NCBI RefSeq assembly: GCF_009865135.1
Contig: NZ_WWGH01000001.1
Location: 1-64,000 of the forward strand
Origin: Streptomyces sp. SID8374
Lineage (GTDB): Bacteria > Actinomycetota > Actinomycetes > Streptomycetales > Streptomycetaceae
Direction of reading: 5' to 3'
Length of the DNA: 64,000 bases
A model generated the notes under the pieces. It did not search any database and was not told the DNA's origin. It was given only the letters and a program-made list of their open reading frames with translations. Shown in pieces: positions 40,294 to 48,332 of the stretch. Each line of letters starts with the position of its first letter. Position 1 is the stretch's first letter. A program made the position numbers and the translations under genes.

Positions 40294-41334
40294 TCAGATC
40301 GTCGCGGTGTCGATCACGAAGCGGTAGCGGACGTCGCTGGCGAGGACCCGCTCGTACGCCTCGTTGACCTGGCCCGCCCCGATGACCTCGATCTCGGCGC
40401 CGAGGCCGTGCACGGCGCAGAAGTCCAGCATCTCCTGGGTCTCGGCGATGCCGCCGATCGCGGAGCCCGCCATCGACTTGTTGCCGCCGATCAGCGAGAA
40501 GAGGTTGAGCGAGACCGGCTCCTCGGGCGCGCCCACGTTGACCAGGGTGCCGTCCGTCCGCAGCAGGGCGAGGTAGGCGCCGAAGTCCAGCGGGGCCGAG
40601 ACCGTGGAGAGGATGATGTCGAAGGTTCCGGCCAGTTCCTCGAAGGTCTTCGGGTCGCTGGTCGCGTAGTAGTGGTCGGCGCCCAGCTTGAGCCCGTCGT
40701 CCTTCTTGCGCAGCGACTGGGAGAGGACCGTGACCTCGGCGCCCAGGGTGTGCGCGATCTTGACGGCCATGTGGCCGAGCCCGCCGAGGCCGATGACGGC
40801 GACCTTCTTGCCGGGACCGGCGCCCCAGCGGCGGAGCGGGGAGTACGTGGTGATGCCCGCGCAGAGCAGCGGCGCGGCCTCGTCCAGGGCGATGCCCTCG
40901 GGGATGGAGACGACGAAGCCCTCGGTCACGACGATGTGGGTCGAGTAGCCGCCGTAGGTGGGCTCGCCGCCGCGGTCGAGGGCGTTGTACGTCTGGGTGT
41001 TCCCTTCGGCGCAGTGCTGCTCGCGGCCCATCAGACAGGCGTCGCACTTTCCGCAGGAGTCGACCATGCAGCCGACGCCGACGCGGTCGCCGACCTTGAA
41101 CCTGGTGACGCCGGGGCCGGTCTCGGCGACGATCCCGGCGATCTCGTGGCCGGGGACCATCGGGAAGATGCCCTCGCCCCAGCCGTCGCGGGCCTGGTGG
41201 ATGTCGGAGTGGCAGATACCGGCGAACTTGATGTCGATCAGGACGTCGAACTCGCCCACCGGGCGGCGCTCGATCGTGGTGCGCTCCAGCGGGGCCTTGG
41301 CACGGGGAGCGGCGTAAGCGGCAACGGTGGTCAT
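40294..41334 (-). CDS. Zinc NAD(P)-dependent alcohol dehydrogenase (cinnamyl-type)
   Basis: 346-aa medium-chain dehydrogenase interconverting alcohols and aldehydes. Catalytic zinc ligands are Cys/His in AGICHSDIH and GHEIAG; the structural zinc has four Cys ([16 protein letters not shown]). The NADP-binding motif is [11 protein letters not shown], and GGYSTHIVV is typical of the cinnamyl-alcohol group. ATG 41334 follows AGGAGAACC by about 10 bases. It is divergent from an XRE/MmyB regulator that probably controls it. Confidence 0.92.
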   Translation of the reverse strand: MTTVAAYAAPRAKAPLERTTIERRPVGEFDVLIDIKFAGICHSDIHQARDGWGEGIFPMVPGHEIAGIVAETGPGVTRFKVGDRVGVGCMVDSCGKCDACLMGREQHCAEGNTQTYNALDRGGEPTYGGYSTHIVVTEGFVVSIPEGIALDEAAPLLCAGITTYSPLRRWGAGPGKKVAVIGLGGLGHMAVKIAHTLGAEVTVLSQSLRKKDDGLKLGADHYYATSDPKTFEELAGTFDIILSTVSAPLDFGAYLALLRTDGTLVNVGAPEEPVSLNLFSLIGGNKSMAGSAIGGIAETQEMLDFCAVHGLGAEIEVIGAGQVNEAYERVLASDVRYRFVIDTATI

Positions 41335-41425
41335 GCCGGAGGTTCTCCTCTGGGTGATGCGATAGGAACGTCTCCCAGCATCAGGGTGCGGCCAGTGTTT
41401 ACCCAGATCACCGCTTTGCCTACGT

Positions 41426-41444
41426 CCAGTGGTCCTACTACTGG
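41426..41444. promoter_or_regulatory. Candidate operator between ADH and XRE genes
   Basis: CCAGT-N9-ACTGG lies in the 153-bp divergent gap; a related CCAGTG half-site occurs upstream near 41390. Only 5-bp arms, so tentative. Confidence 0.35.
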
Positions 41445-41487
41445 CGGGGACAGGCTCCCGCGCGTACGACCAGGAATAATGGGAGCC

Positions 41488-42402
41488 ATGGACGTTTCGC
41501 CCGACACCTCCGCCCCCGAGCCGCTCGACCGGCGCGCCGAGCTCAGCGAGTTCCTGCGCACCCGGCGGGCCCGGCTCCAGCCGCAGGACGTGGGGCTGCC
41601 GGAGTTCGGACGGGCGCGCAGGGTGCCGGGGCTGCGGCGGGAGGAGCTGGCGCAGCTGGCCGGGGTCTCGGTGGCGTATTACACGCGCCTGGAGCAGGGC
41701 AACGGGCGCAATGTGTCGGCCGAGGTGCTGGACGCGATCGCCCGCGCGCTGCGGCTCAGCGACGCCGAGCACGCGCATCTGACGCACATGGCCAAGCCGG
41801 CGCACCACAAGAAGAAGCGGCGGCCGGCCAGGGTGCAGCGGGTGCGGGCGGGTCTGCTGCACCTCCTGGACAGCCTGGAGGGCATTCCCGCGTATGTCTC
41901 CGGGGCGCGCTCCGACATCCTCGCCTGGAACCCGATGGCGGCGGCGGTGTTCGGCGACTGGGGTGCGCTGCCGCCCGAGGAGCGCAACTGGGCGCGGCTG
42001 GTGTTCCTCTCCCCCGCCTACCGGGACCTGTTCGTGGAGTGGGACTCCAAGGCCTCTGACATGGTCAGCTATCTGCGCCTGTACGCGGGCTGCCACCCGG
42101 ACGATCCGCAGCTCTCCGCGCTGGTGGGTGAACTGTCGGTCAAGAACGACGAGTTCAGGCGGCTGTGGGCCACGCACAACGTGAAGGAGAAGGGCCACGG
42201 CACGAAGCTGATCCGGCATCCGCTCGTCGGCGACATGTCCCTGTCGTACGAGACGCTGCATCTGCCGGACAACCAGGAGCAGTGCCTGGTCACCTATCAC
42301 GCGGAACCGGGATCGGAGTCGGCCCAGGCGCTGCGCCTGCTGGCCAGTTGGGGGGCGGACGCGGTCGGCGACGCGCCCCGGGGCCTGGCCGGGGAGCGCT
42401 GA
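41488..42402 (+). CDS. XRE-family regulator with MmyB-like ligand domain
   Basis: 304 aa: helix-turn-helix about 48-80 ([22 protein letters not shown]), a short Lys-rich linker ([15 protein letters not shown]) and an MmyB-like ligand domain (about 115-285, [20 protein letters not shown]). Same family as the regulator at 15455-16288. ATG 41488 and an in-frame ATG three codons earlier are both possible, as GGGAG lies between them. It is divergent from the zinc alcohol dehydrogenase gene, a very common pairing in Streptomyces. Confidence 0.9.
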   Translation: MDVSPDTSAPEPLDRRAELSEFLRTRRARLQPQDVGLPEFGRARRVPGLRREELAQLAGVSVAYYTRLEQGNGRNVSAEVLDAIARALRLSDAEHAHLTHMAKPAHHKKKRRPARVQRVRAGLLHLLDSLEGIPAYVSGARSDILAWNPMAAAVFGDWGALPPEERNWARLVFLSPAYRDLFVEWDSKASDMVSYLRLYAGCHPDDPQLSALVGELSVKNDEFRRLWATHNVKEKGHGTKLIRHPLVGDMSLSYETLHLPDNQEQCLVTYHAEPGSESAQALRLLASWGADAVGDAPRGLAGER

Positions 42403-42425
42403 GGGCCAACCGCGGGGGCCGGGCG

Positions 42426-43112
42426 TCAGCTCGGCGCCGCCGCCCCGGCCCCGGACGTCTCGTGGCCGGCCCGGCCCGCCGCGACGGCCTCCTTCGCCGC
42501 GGCGGTTCCTGACGGGTCCAGGAGGGGCAGGGTCTCAGGGGTGGCGAGGCGGGGCAGCAGCAGGTGCCAGAAGCCGGTGAGGGTGCGGGCGGACAGCCAG
42601 GCGGAGTCGTGGCGTCCGAGCACCTCGAAGCCGGTGGTCGCGGCCACCGTCGCGACGGTGACGTCATGGCGGGACAGCCCCTCGGCGAGGGTGCCCGCGG
42701 TGGCCGCCTCGTCCAGCAACTCGCCTACGCAACGCCGCCATTGCGCGGGCAGACCCGGCTCGCCGCACCTCTCCCCGTCGTAGCTGAGCCGGAATCCGGC
42801 CCGGGTCACCGGGTCGCGGCCGAGGAGGTCCACCAGGGCGTGCGAGGTGTCGACCAGGGTCTGGAGAGCGGTGTCCGTCCTGTGGCGGATGTTGGTGGAC
42901 ACCTCCAGCAGACCGTGGGACGCCTCCGCGACCACGGCCTGGGCGACCGCGGCCTTGTTCTCGAAGTGGAAGTGCAGCGCGCCCGTGCTGACGCCGGCGC
43001 CGGAGCTGATCAGCGCCAGGCGCGCCTCTCCGTAGCCGTGCTGCTCGAAGACGATCGCCGCGGAGCGGATCAGCGCCTGGCGGGTGCGCGCGGCGCGCAC
43101 CTGCTTGGTCAC
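42426..43112 (-). CDS. TetR-family gamma-butyrolactone receptor-like regulator
   Basis: 228 aa of the ArpA/ScbR group: N-terminal [21 protein letters not shown], recognition helix [20 protein letters not shown], then the autoregulator-type ligand domain. The core fold is about 215 residues, as in receptors, with an Ala/Gly-rich end. GTG start at 43112. An ARE-type box lies about 105 bp upstream. It is less like canonical receptors than the one at 45342 ([11 protein letters not shown] against YFHFPSKEELA), so it may be a pseudo-receptor responding to other ligands or antibiotics. Confidence 0.82.
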   Translation of the reverse strand: MTKQVRAARTRQALIRSAAIVFEQHGYGEARLALISSGAGVSTGALHFHFENKAAVAQAVVAEASHGLLEVSTNIRHRTDTALQTLVDTSHALVDLLGRDPVTRAGFRLSYDGERCGEPGLPAQWRRCVGELLDEAATAGTLAEGLSRHDVTVATVAATTGFEVLGRHDSAWLSARTLTGFWHLLLPRLATPETLPLLDPSGTAAAKEAVAAGRAGHETSGAGAAAPS

Positions 43113-43217
43113 CGCCGCCCCCGCTGGAGGGGGGAGCGGGCATGCAGGAGCCCTGGGCCGTGGGCCACGAGGGCCGGGGGCTCTCCGCCGGAGCCGTACA
43201 GCAGCGTCATGGGGAAT

Positions 43218-43242
43218 ATCAAACCAACTTACCGGTTTGATT
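43218..43242. promoter_or_regulatory. ARE-type operator 2
   Basis: Perfect inverted repeat ATCAAACC-N8-GGTTTGAT (43218-43241). Aligned to the gamma-butyrolactone receptor ARE pattern (ANAWACNNACYNNN then CGGTTTKTTT, as I recall it), 43219-43242 departs at only two defined positions. It lies upstream of the 43112 receptor-like gene. Confidence 0.75.
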
Positions 43243-43290
43243 TCCAGGGGAACGTGTGCGCGGACGGGATCCGTGTCCGCGCACGGTCCG

Positions 43291-44154
43291 CTACCCGGCG
43301 CGGCCGAGGGCGGCGAAGGACGCGGTGTGGTCGGCGGCCCAGGTACGGAACGTCCTGGCGGGGCGGCCCGTGAGCTCCTCGACGGTGGGCAGCACGGCGG
43401 CCTTGGCCCCCGCGCGCTGGCGCTCCGCGCTTTCGAGGAACGCCTCGGCCACCGGCCGCGGATACTTCGCGAGCAGCGCCTCGCGCGCCCGGTCCAGGGG
43501 CAGTTCCTCGAAGCGCAGCGGCCGGCCCAGCAGCTCGGAGAGCTGAGCCGTCTGCTGCCGCGCGGTGATCGCCTCCGGGCCCGACACCGCGTAGGCCCGC
43601 CCCTCGTGACCCGTACCGGTGAGGGCGGCCACGGCCACCGCCGCGATGTCGCGCGGATCGACGCACGCGACCGGCGCGTCCCCGTGGAGGGCGCGCACCA
43701 CGCCGTCCGACCGAATGCCCGGCGCCCAGGAGAGCGTGTTGGACATGAACGTCCTGGGGCGGATGAACGTCCAGGGCACGCCGGACTCCCTGACGGTCTG
43801 TTCGTTGCCCCGCTGGAGCCGGGTGATGAAGTCGTCGGCGTCCGGCTCCTCCACCGCCATCATCGACAGCTTCACGAGGTGGCGCACCCCCGCCGCAGCG
43901 GCCGCCTCGGCGACCCTCGCGTCGTCGGGCTCCGTGGGGCTGTTCGTCACGAGGAACACCGCGTCGATCCCCCGCAGTGCCCGGTCGAGGGAGGCGCGGT
44001 CGGCGTACTCCCCCGCTACGACGTCGACTTCGGGTCCGCGCACCGTCACGCGCTCCGGCCGCCTCGCCAGGATCCGCACCGGGCCGGCGGCCGCCAGCAG
44101 ACCGGCGACCCCGCGCCCCACCGCCCCGGTCGCCCCTGTCACCAGAATCACGCC
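43291..44154 (-). CDS. NmrA-like NAD(P)-binding reductase
   Basis: 287-aa atypical short-chain dehydrogenase of the NmrA/NAD(P)H-binding group. Rossmann motif TGATGAVGRGV starts at residue 5; HLVKLSMMAV and WTFIRPRTFMSN are typical. I chose GTG 44154 (MILVTGATG) because AGGAGTGGGAG lies upstream; GTG 44169 is the alternative. It follows the afsA-like gene by 80 bp in the same direction, so it may perform the keto-reduction of a gamma-butyrolactone precursor, a role that other clusters give to a different reductase. That role is inference. Confidence 0.82.
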   Translation of the reverse strand, partial: GVILVTGATGAVGRGVAGLLAAAGPVRILARRPERVTVRGPEVDVVAGEYADRASLDRALRGIDAVFLVTNSPTEPDDARVAEAAAAAGVRHLVKLSMMAVEEPDADDFITRLQRGNEQTVRESGVPWTFIRPRTFMSNTLSWAPGIRSDGVVRALHGDAPVACVDPRDIAAVAVAALTGTGHEGRAYAVSGPEAITARQQTAQLSELLGRPLRFEELPLDRAREALLAKYPRPVAEAFLESAERQRAGAKAAVLPTVEELTGRPARTFRTWAADHTASFAALGRAG

Positions 44155-44234
44155 GCTCCCACTCCTCACACACCGTCATCATCCTGCCGGACAGACACGA
44201 CACGCAGCTCGCACGCCCCCGTGCGGCCGCGCCC

Positions 44235-45185
44235 TCACCCCGCGCCCAGAGGGCCCGAGAGCACCGTGTCGAAGACCGGCTCGCCGTCCTGACGGCCCGT
44301 CACCCGGACCCTCGCGCCGCCCGGCGCCCCGCCCGGCAGGACCTCCGCGGCGATCGTGCAGGGGCTGCCGAACTCCGCGTACCGGTGGAAGTGCGTACGC
44401 CCCTCGGCGGGCACGAACCCGCCGCCCCCGGCGGCCAGGCACGCGGCCTGCCGCGCCGCCTCCAGCAACAGCATGCCCGGCACATGGTCGTTGGGCCGCT
44501 GGAAGAGCGTCGGATGGCGGGTGTCCACCCGCAGCTCCCAGACCCCTTCGCGGGTGCTCTCCGAGAGCACCACGTCCTGCGCCCGGTCACGGCCCGCCCG
44601 GGCGGCGTCGACCGGCACCGTCCGCGGTATCGCCACGCCCGGCTCCGCCGATCCGCCGCGCATCCGCTGGTAGACCCGCGGGCTGGTGAACCGTGTCGCG
44701 CCCATCCCGGTCGCGACCAACTGGCCCGCGCGGTGCACCACCCAGTCGACCCGGCCCTGCACCGGAAGCCTGCCGCGCCACTTGAGCTCCGAGCAGGTCA
44801 CCTCCACGTCGATCACGGTGGGCAGGCCGCCCACGACGAGGCGTTCGGGGCGGGTCGCGTAGTCCAGATCCGCCATCAGGAAGTGGTAGCCGACGGGGAC
44901 TCCGTACCCGGCGTGGAAGGCCAGCATCGCCGCCTGCCGCATCGCCTCCGTCACCAGCAGCGGGTCATGGCGGTCCGCACCCACGGGGGCGAAGAACGGA
45001 TGGTCGTGCGGCAGCACCGCCTCCACGTGGAAGCGGTCCGGGCCCACCTGTTCCCAACTGCGCGGGAACGCGTCCTCCGCCCTGCTCCTGTGAACCAGTT
45101 CCATTCCCACCGGATGCACCACTCGGGCCTCCGAGCCCACGGCCGAGGCCGCTCCAGGATCGGTCAACACTGCTGCTTCGGGCAT
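44235..45185 (-). CDS. AfsA/ScbA-type gamma-butyrolactone synthase
   Basis: Condenses a beta-ketoacyl chain with dihydroxyacetone phosphate, the key step to A-factor-type signals. 316 aa with two AfsA hotdog repeats (about 25-160 and 195-305): FHVEAVLPHDHPFF with LVTEAMRQAAMLAFH in the first, LFQRPNDHVPGMLLLEAARQ in the second. ATG 45185 follows GGGGGGGAG. It is divergent from the receptor gene at 45342, the arrangement of scbA/scbR, with an ARE between them. Confidence 0.92.
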   Translation of the reverse strand: MPEAAVLTDPGAASAVGSEARVVHPVGMELVHRSRAEDAFPRSWEQVGPDRFHVEAVLPHDHPFFAPVGADRHDPLLVTEAMRQAAMLAFHAGYGVPVGYHFLMADLDYATRPERLVVGGLPTVIDVEVTCSELKWRGRLPVQGRVDWVVHRAGQLVATGMGATRFTSPRVYQRMRGGSAEPGVAIPRTVPVDAARAGRDRAQDVVLSESTREGVWELRVDTRHPTLFQRPNDHVPGMLLLEAARQAACLAAGGGGFVPAEGRTHFHRYAEFGSPCTIAAEVLPGGAPGGARVRVTGRQDGEPVFDTVLSGPLGAG

Positions 45186-45245
45186 AACTCCCCCCCAGGG
45201 GTCATGTGATGGGCGAGCCGTTCCTGCGGTGCGCACGCGCTGATA

Positions 45246-45269
45246 AGATACAGACTAAGCGGTTTTTTT
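45246..45269. promoter_or_regulatory. ARE-type operator 1 (autoregulatory element)
   Basis: The 24 bases from AGATACAGACT to CGGTTTTTTT agree with the ARE consensus (ANAWACNNACYNNN then CGGTTTKTTT, from memory) at every defined position. It lies between divergent synthase and receptor genes, next to a T8 run, so receptor binding would control both. Confidence 0.88.
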
Positions 45270-45341
45270 TCTATGCCCACAGCCCGCCCGCACCCGCCCG
45301 CCCGGCCGCACGACCGGCACAGCCCGACGAAGGAGACAGGG

Positions 45342-45980
45342 ATGGCCAAGCAGGACCGGGCGATCCGCACCCGCCAGGCAATCCTGATGGCAGCGGCCGA
45401 GATTTTCGAGAAGTACGGCTACCAAGCAGCCACCATCACCGAAATACTCAAGATCGCCGGGGTCACGAAAGGCGCGCTCTACTTCCATTTCCCCTCCAAG
45501 GAGGAGCTCGCGCTCGGTGTGATCGAGGCGCAGGAGCCCCCGCCGCCCGCTCCCGACCAACTCCTCAAGCTCCAGGAGCTCGTGGACATGGGGATGCTGT
45601 TCAGCCACCGCCTCCACACCAGTCTCCTCACCCGTGCCAACGTCCGCCTCTCCATGGACCAGCAGGCCCAAGGCCTGGACCGCACCGGCCCCTTCCTGCG
45701 CTGGCAGCGGACGACCCACGATCTGCTGGCCCAAGCCAAACAGAACGGCGAACTCCTCCCGCACGTCAACCCCACCGAGACCGCCGATCTCTACGTCGCG
45801 GCCTTCACCGGCATCCAGGCGGTCTCCCAGACCCTCACCAACTACCGCGATCTGGAACAGCGTTACATCACGCTCCAGCGGCACATCCTCCCCAGCATCG
45901 CCACCCCCTCCATCCTCACCGCCCTGGACCTCAGCCCCCAGCGCACCACCGACCTGGCCCGGCTCGTCCCCGCCTACTGA
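45342..45980 (+). CDS. Gamma-butyrolactone receptor (ScbR/ArpA type)
   Basis: 212-aa TetR-family receptor that leaves DNA on binding a gamma-butyrolactone. The N-terminus (MAKQDRAIRTRQAILMAAAE), recognition helix GVTKGALYFHFPSKEELA and ligand-domain segments (RLHTSLLTRANVRLSMDQQ, then WQRTTHDLL) are those of true receptors. ATG 45342 follows AAGGAGA. Being divergent from the afsA-like gene and downstream of a perfect ARE makes this the local quorum-type switch; distant targets cannot be seen here. Confidence 0.93.
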   Translation: MAKQDRAIRTRQAILMAAAEIFEKYGYQAATITEILKIAGVTKGALYFHFPSKEELALGVIEAQEPPPPAPDQLLKLQELVDMGMLFSHRLHTSLLTRANVRLSMDQQAQGLDRTGPFLRWQRTTHDLLAQAKQNGELLPHVNPTETADLYVAAFTGIQAVSQTLTNYRDLEQRYITLQRHILPSIATPSILTALDLSPQRTTDLARLVPAY

Positions 45981-45989
45981 GCCCGCCCC

Positions 45990-46601
45990 CTAGGCGGTCA
46001 GGGCCAGCCGGGCGCCGAGGCCGATCATCATCGCGGCGACGAGGCCGTCCAGGACCCGCCACGACGAGGGGCGGGCGAGCACCCCGCTCAACAGCCGGGC
46101 GCCGAAGCCGAGTACGGCGAACCAGCAGACGCTGGCGAGGACCGCGCCCAGCCCGAAGGTCCAGCGCAGCGGGCCGCGGTCGGCGGCGACGGAGCCGAGC
46201 AGGAACACCGTGTCGAGGTAGACGTGCGGGTTGAGCCAGGTCATCGCGAGGCAGGCGAGCACCGCCCCTCGCCTCGCCCCTGACGGCGCGTCCCGCACAT
46301 GCAGGGCGGAGGGGCGGAAGGCCCGGCGCGCGGCCAGGACGCCGTAGCCGATCAGGAACACGCCGCCCAGCAGGGAGACCACGGTCAGGGCGGACGGCCA
46401 GGCCACGACGACGGCACCGACCCCGGCGACGCCGAGGGTGATGAGGACGGCGTCGGACAGGGCGCAGATGACGACCACCGCGAGGACGGCCTCCCGGCGC
46501 ACTCCCTGCCGCAGGACCAGGGCGTTCTGGGCGCCGATGGCGACGATGAGGGAGAGGCCGGTACCGAACCCGGCGGCCGCGGTGGTCAGAGCGTTGGTCA
46601 T
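45990..46601 (-). CDS. LysE/ArgO-family amino-acid exporter
   Basis: 203-aa inner-membrane exporter for basic amino acids with about six helices and the family motif LSLIVAIGAQNALVLRQG near the N-terminus and TWLNPHVYLDTVFLLG in the middle. ATG 46601. It is divergent from an ArgP/LysG-type LysR regulator, the standard arrangement, with a strong operator in the 69-bp gap. Confidence 0.92.
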   Translation of the reverse strand: MTNALTTAAAGFGTGLSLIVAIGAQNALVLRQGVRREAVLAVVVICALSDAVLITLGVAGVGAVVVAWPSALTVVSLLGGVFLIGYGVLAARRAFRPSALHVRDAPSGARRGAVLACLAMTWLNPHVYLDTVFLLGSVAADRGPLRWTFGLGAVLASVCWFAVLGFGARLLSGVLARPSSWRVLDGLVAAMMIGLGARLALTA

Positions 46602-46623
46602 GCCCCAGACGCTAGGGAGGCCT

Positions 46624-46664
46624 TACATGCATGTACAGCTAATGATTCTTACGTATCATTAGCT
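46624..46664. promoter_or_regulatory. ArgP/LysG-type operator pair
   Basis: A 12-bp perfect palindrome TACATGCATGTA (46624-46635) is followed two bases later by a 28-bp inverted repeat with 10-bp perfect arms AGCTAATGAT (46637-46646) and ATCATTAGCT (46655-46664). The whole divergent gap is AT-rich. The second repeat ends 7 bp from the LysR start. Confidence 0.78.
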
Positions 46665-46670
46665 TTCGTG

Positions 46671-47582
46671 ATGTCGGAGCTTCCTCTTGATCAGGTGCGA
46701 ACCCTGCTGGCCGTCGTCGACGAAGGCACCTTCGACGCGGCGGCCGACGTCCTCCATGTGACGCCGTCGGCGGTCAGCCAGCGGGTGAAGGCCCTGGAGC
46801 AGCGCACGGGGCGGGTGCTGCTGATGCGGACGAAGCCGGTGCGGCCCACCGAGTCCGGCGAGGTCCTGGTGCGCTTCGCCCGCCAGCTGGCCCGGCTGGA
46901 GCAGGACGCGCAGTCGGCCCTCGGGATGTCGGGCCCCGGCGAGCCGACGCGGCTGACGGTCGCGGTGAACTCCGATTCGCTGGCGACCTGGTTCCTGCCC
47001 GCCCTCGGCCGCGTACCGGAGGAGCTGGGCATCTGTTACGAACTGCGCCGGGAGGACCAGGACCATACGGCGGCGCTGCTCCGCGAGGGGCTGGTGATGG
47101 CGGCGGTGACCTCGTCGCCCGAGGCGGTGACCGGGTGTTCGGTGCGGAGTCTGGGCCGGATGCGCTATCTGCCGGTGGCGACCGCCGAGTTCGCCGGGCG
47201 GTGGCTCGGGCTGGGGGCGGGGACCCCGTTGCGCGAACTGATCGCGGACGCGCCGGTGGTGGACTTCGACCGGCGCGACGACCTCCAGGACTCCTTCGTC
47301 CGCGCGCTCGGGTGCGGTCGCCGGGCGGGCTCCCGGCGCCACTTCGTGCCCACGTCGGAGGGGTTCGTGGACGCGGTGGTGGCGGGGATGGGGTGGGGCA
47401 TGCTGCCCGAGGTCCAGGCGCGCCCGCTGCTGGACGCCGGCCGGCTGGTCGCCCTCGCCCCGGACCGTCATGTCGACGTCCCCCTCTACTGGCAGCAGTG
47501 GAAGCTGGACTCACCGGCCCTCGCGACCGTGGCCGAGGCGGTGGTGGCGGAGGCCGCCGAGGCACTCGACGGGGCCCCTTAG
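46671..47582 (+). CDS. LysR-family regulator of the ArgP/LysG type
   Basis: 303-aa activator of the divergent exporter, sensing lysine or arginine. N-terminal LysR helix-turn-helix (about 20-42, FDAAADVLHVTPSAVSQRVKALEQ) and periplasmic-binding-protein-like effector domain (about 95-295). The translation start (ATG 46671, or the GTG just before it) has no ribosome site and lies next to the operator, so the message is probably leaderless. Confidence 0.9.
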   Translation: MSELPLDQVRTLLAVVDEGTFDAAADVLHVTPSAVSQRVKALEQRTGRVLLMRTKPVRPTESGEVLVRFARQLARLEQDAQSALGMSGPGEPTRLTVAVNSDSLATWFLPALGRVPEELGICYELRREDQDHTAALLREGLVMAAVTSSPEAVTGCSVRSLGRMRYLPVATAEFAGRWLGLGAGTPLRELIADAPVVDFDRRDDLQDSFVRALGCGRRAGSRRHFVPTSEGFVDAVVAGMGWGMLPEVQARPLLDAGRLVALAPDRHVDVPLYWQQWKLDSPALATVAEAVVAEAAEALDGAP

Positions 47583-47669
47583 GATGACGGGGCTCTCCCC
47601 CAGGCCAGGGCTCCCGGCTCCGTACGGGCAGTGCCCGGGGGCCATCCCGAGAGACCCGGAGGCGTCTCC

Positions 47670-48332
47670 TTGCGCGTGCTGCTGGTGGAGGACGACGACG
47701 ACCTGCGGGCGGTGGTCGCGGCGGGGCTGCGCGAGGCGGGGTTCGCCGTGGACGGGGTGGACGACTGGCCGGAGGCGGACGTGATGCTGCACGTCACCGC
47801 GTACGACTGTGTGGTCCTGGACCGGATGCTGCCCTCCGGGGACTCCCTCGCGCGGCTGGAGAGCAGGCGCCGGGCGGGCTGGTCGGTGCCCGTGCTCTGC
47901 CTCACCGCCCTGGACGCCCTGCACGAGAGGCTGCACGGGCTGGAGAGCGGGGCGGACGACTACCTGGCGAAGCCGTTCGCGATGCGCGAGCTGGTCCTGC
48001 GGGTGCGCAGCCTGACCCGGCGGGCGGCCGAGCGGCTGCCCGCCTTCCTGAGCTGCGCCGACGTGGTGATGGACCTGGCGCGGCGCGAGGTGCGGCGGGG
48101 CGGGGTGCTGCTGTCGCTGAGCCCGAAGGAGTACGCCGTGCTCCAGCAGCTCCTGGTCCACCGGGACAGCGTCGTCACGCGTACGGCGCTGCTGGAGCAC
48201 TGCTGGGACGAGATGGCCGACCCGGTCTCCAACGTGGTGGACGCCGTCATCGCCGGCGTACGGCGCAAGCTCGGCGCCCCCGGTCTCGTGCACACCGTGC
48301 GCGGCCAGGGGTTCCTGATGGGCGCGGCATGA
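47670..48332 (+). CDS. OmpR-family response regulator
   Basis: 220 aa. Receiver domain (1-115): acidic pair in LLVEDDDDL, phosphoacceptor Asp in VVLDRMLPSG (near 50), Lys in LAKPF. Winged-helix DNA-binding domain (about 125-218, LSLSPKEYAVLQQLLVH, ending VRGQGFLM). No ATG or GTG fits: the TTG at 47670 (MRVLLVEDD) has GGAGG 7-8 bases upstream and matches the family N-terminus. The kinase gene follows with a 4-bp overlap. Target genes are unknown. Confidence 0.9.
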   Translation: MRVLLVEDDDDLRAVVAAGLREAGFAVDGVDDWPEADVMLHVTAYDCVVLDRMLPSGDSLARLESRRRAGWSVPVLCLTALDALHERLHGLESGADDYLAKPFAMRELVLRVRSLTRRAAERLPAFLSCADVVMDLARREVRRGGVLLSLSPKEYAVLQQLLVHRDSVVTRTALLEHCWDEMADPVSNVVDAVIAGVRRKLGAPGLVHTVRGQGFLMGAA

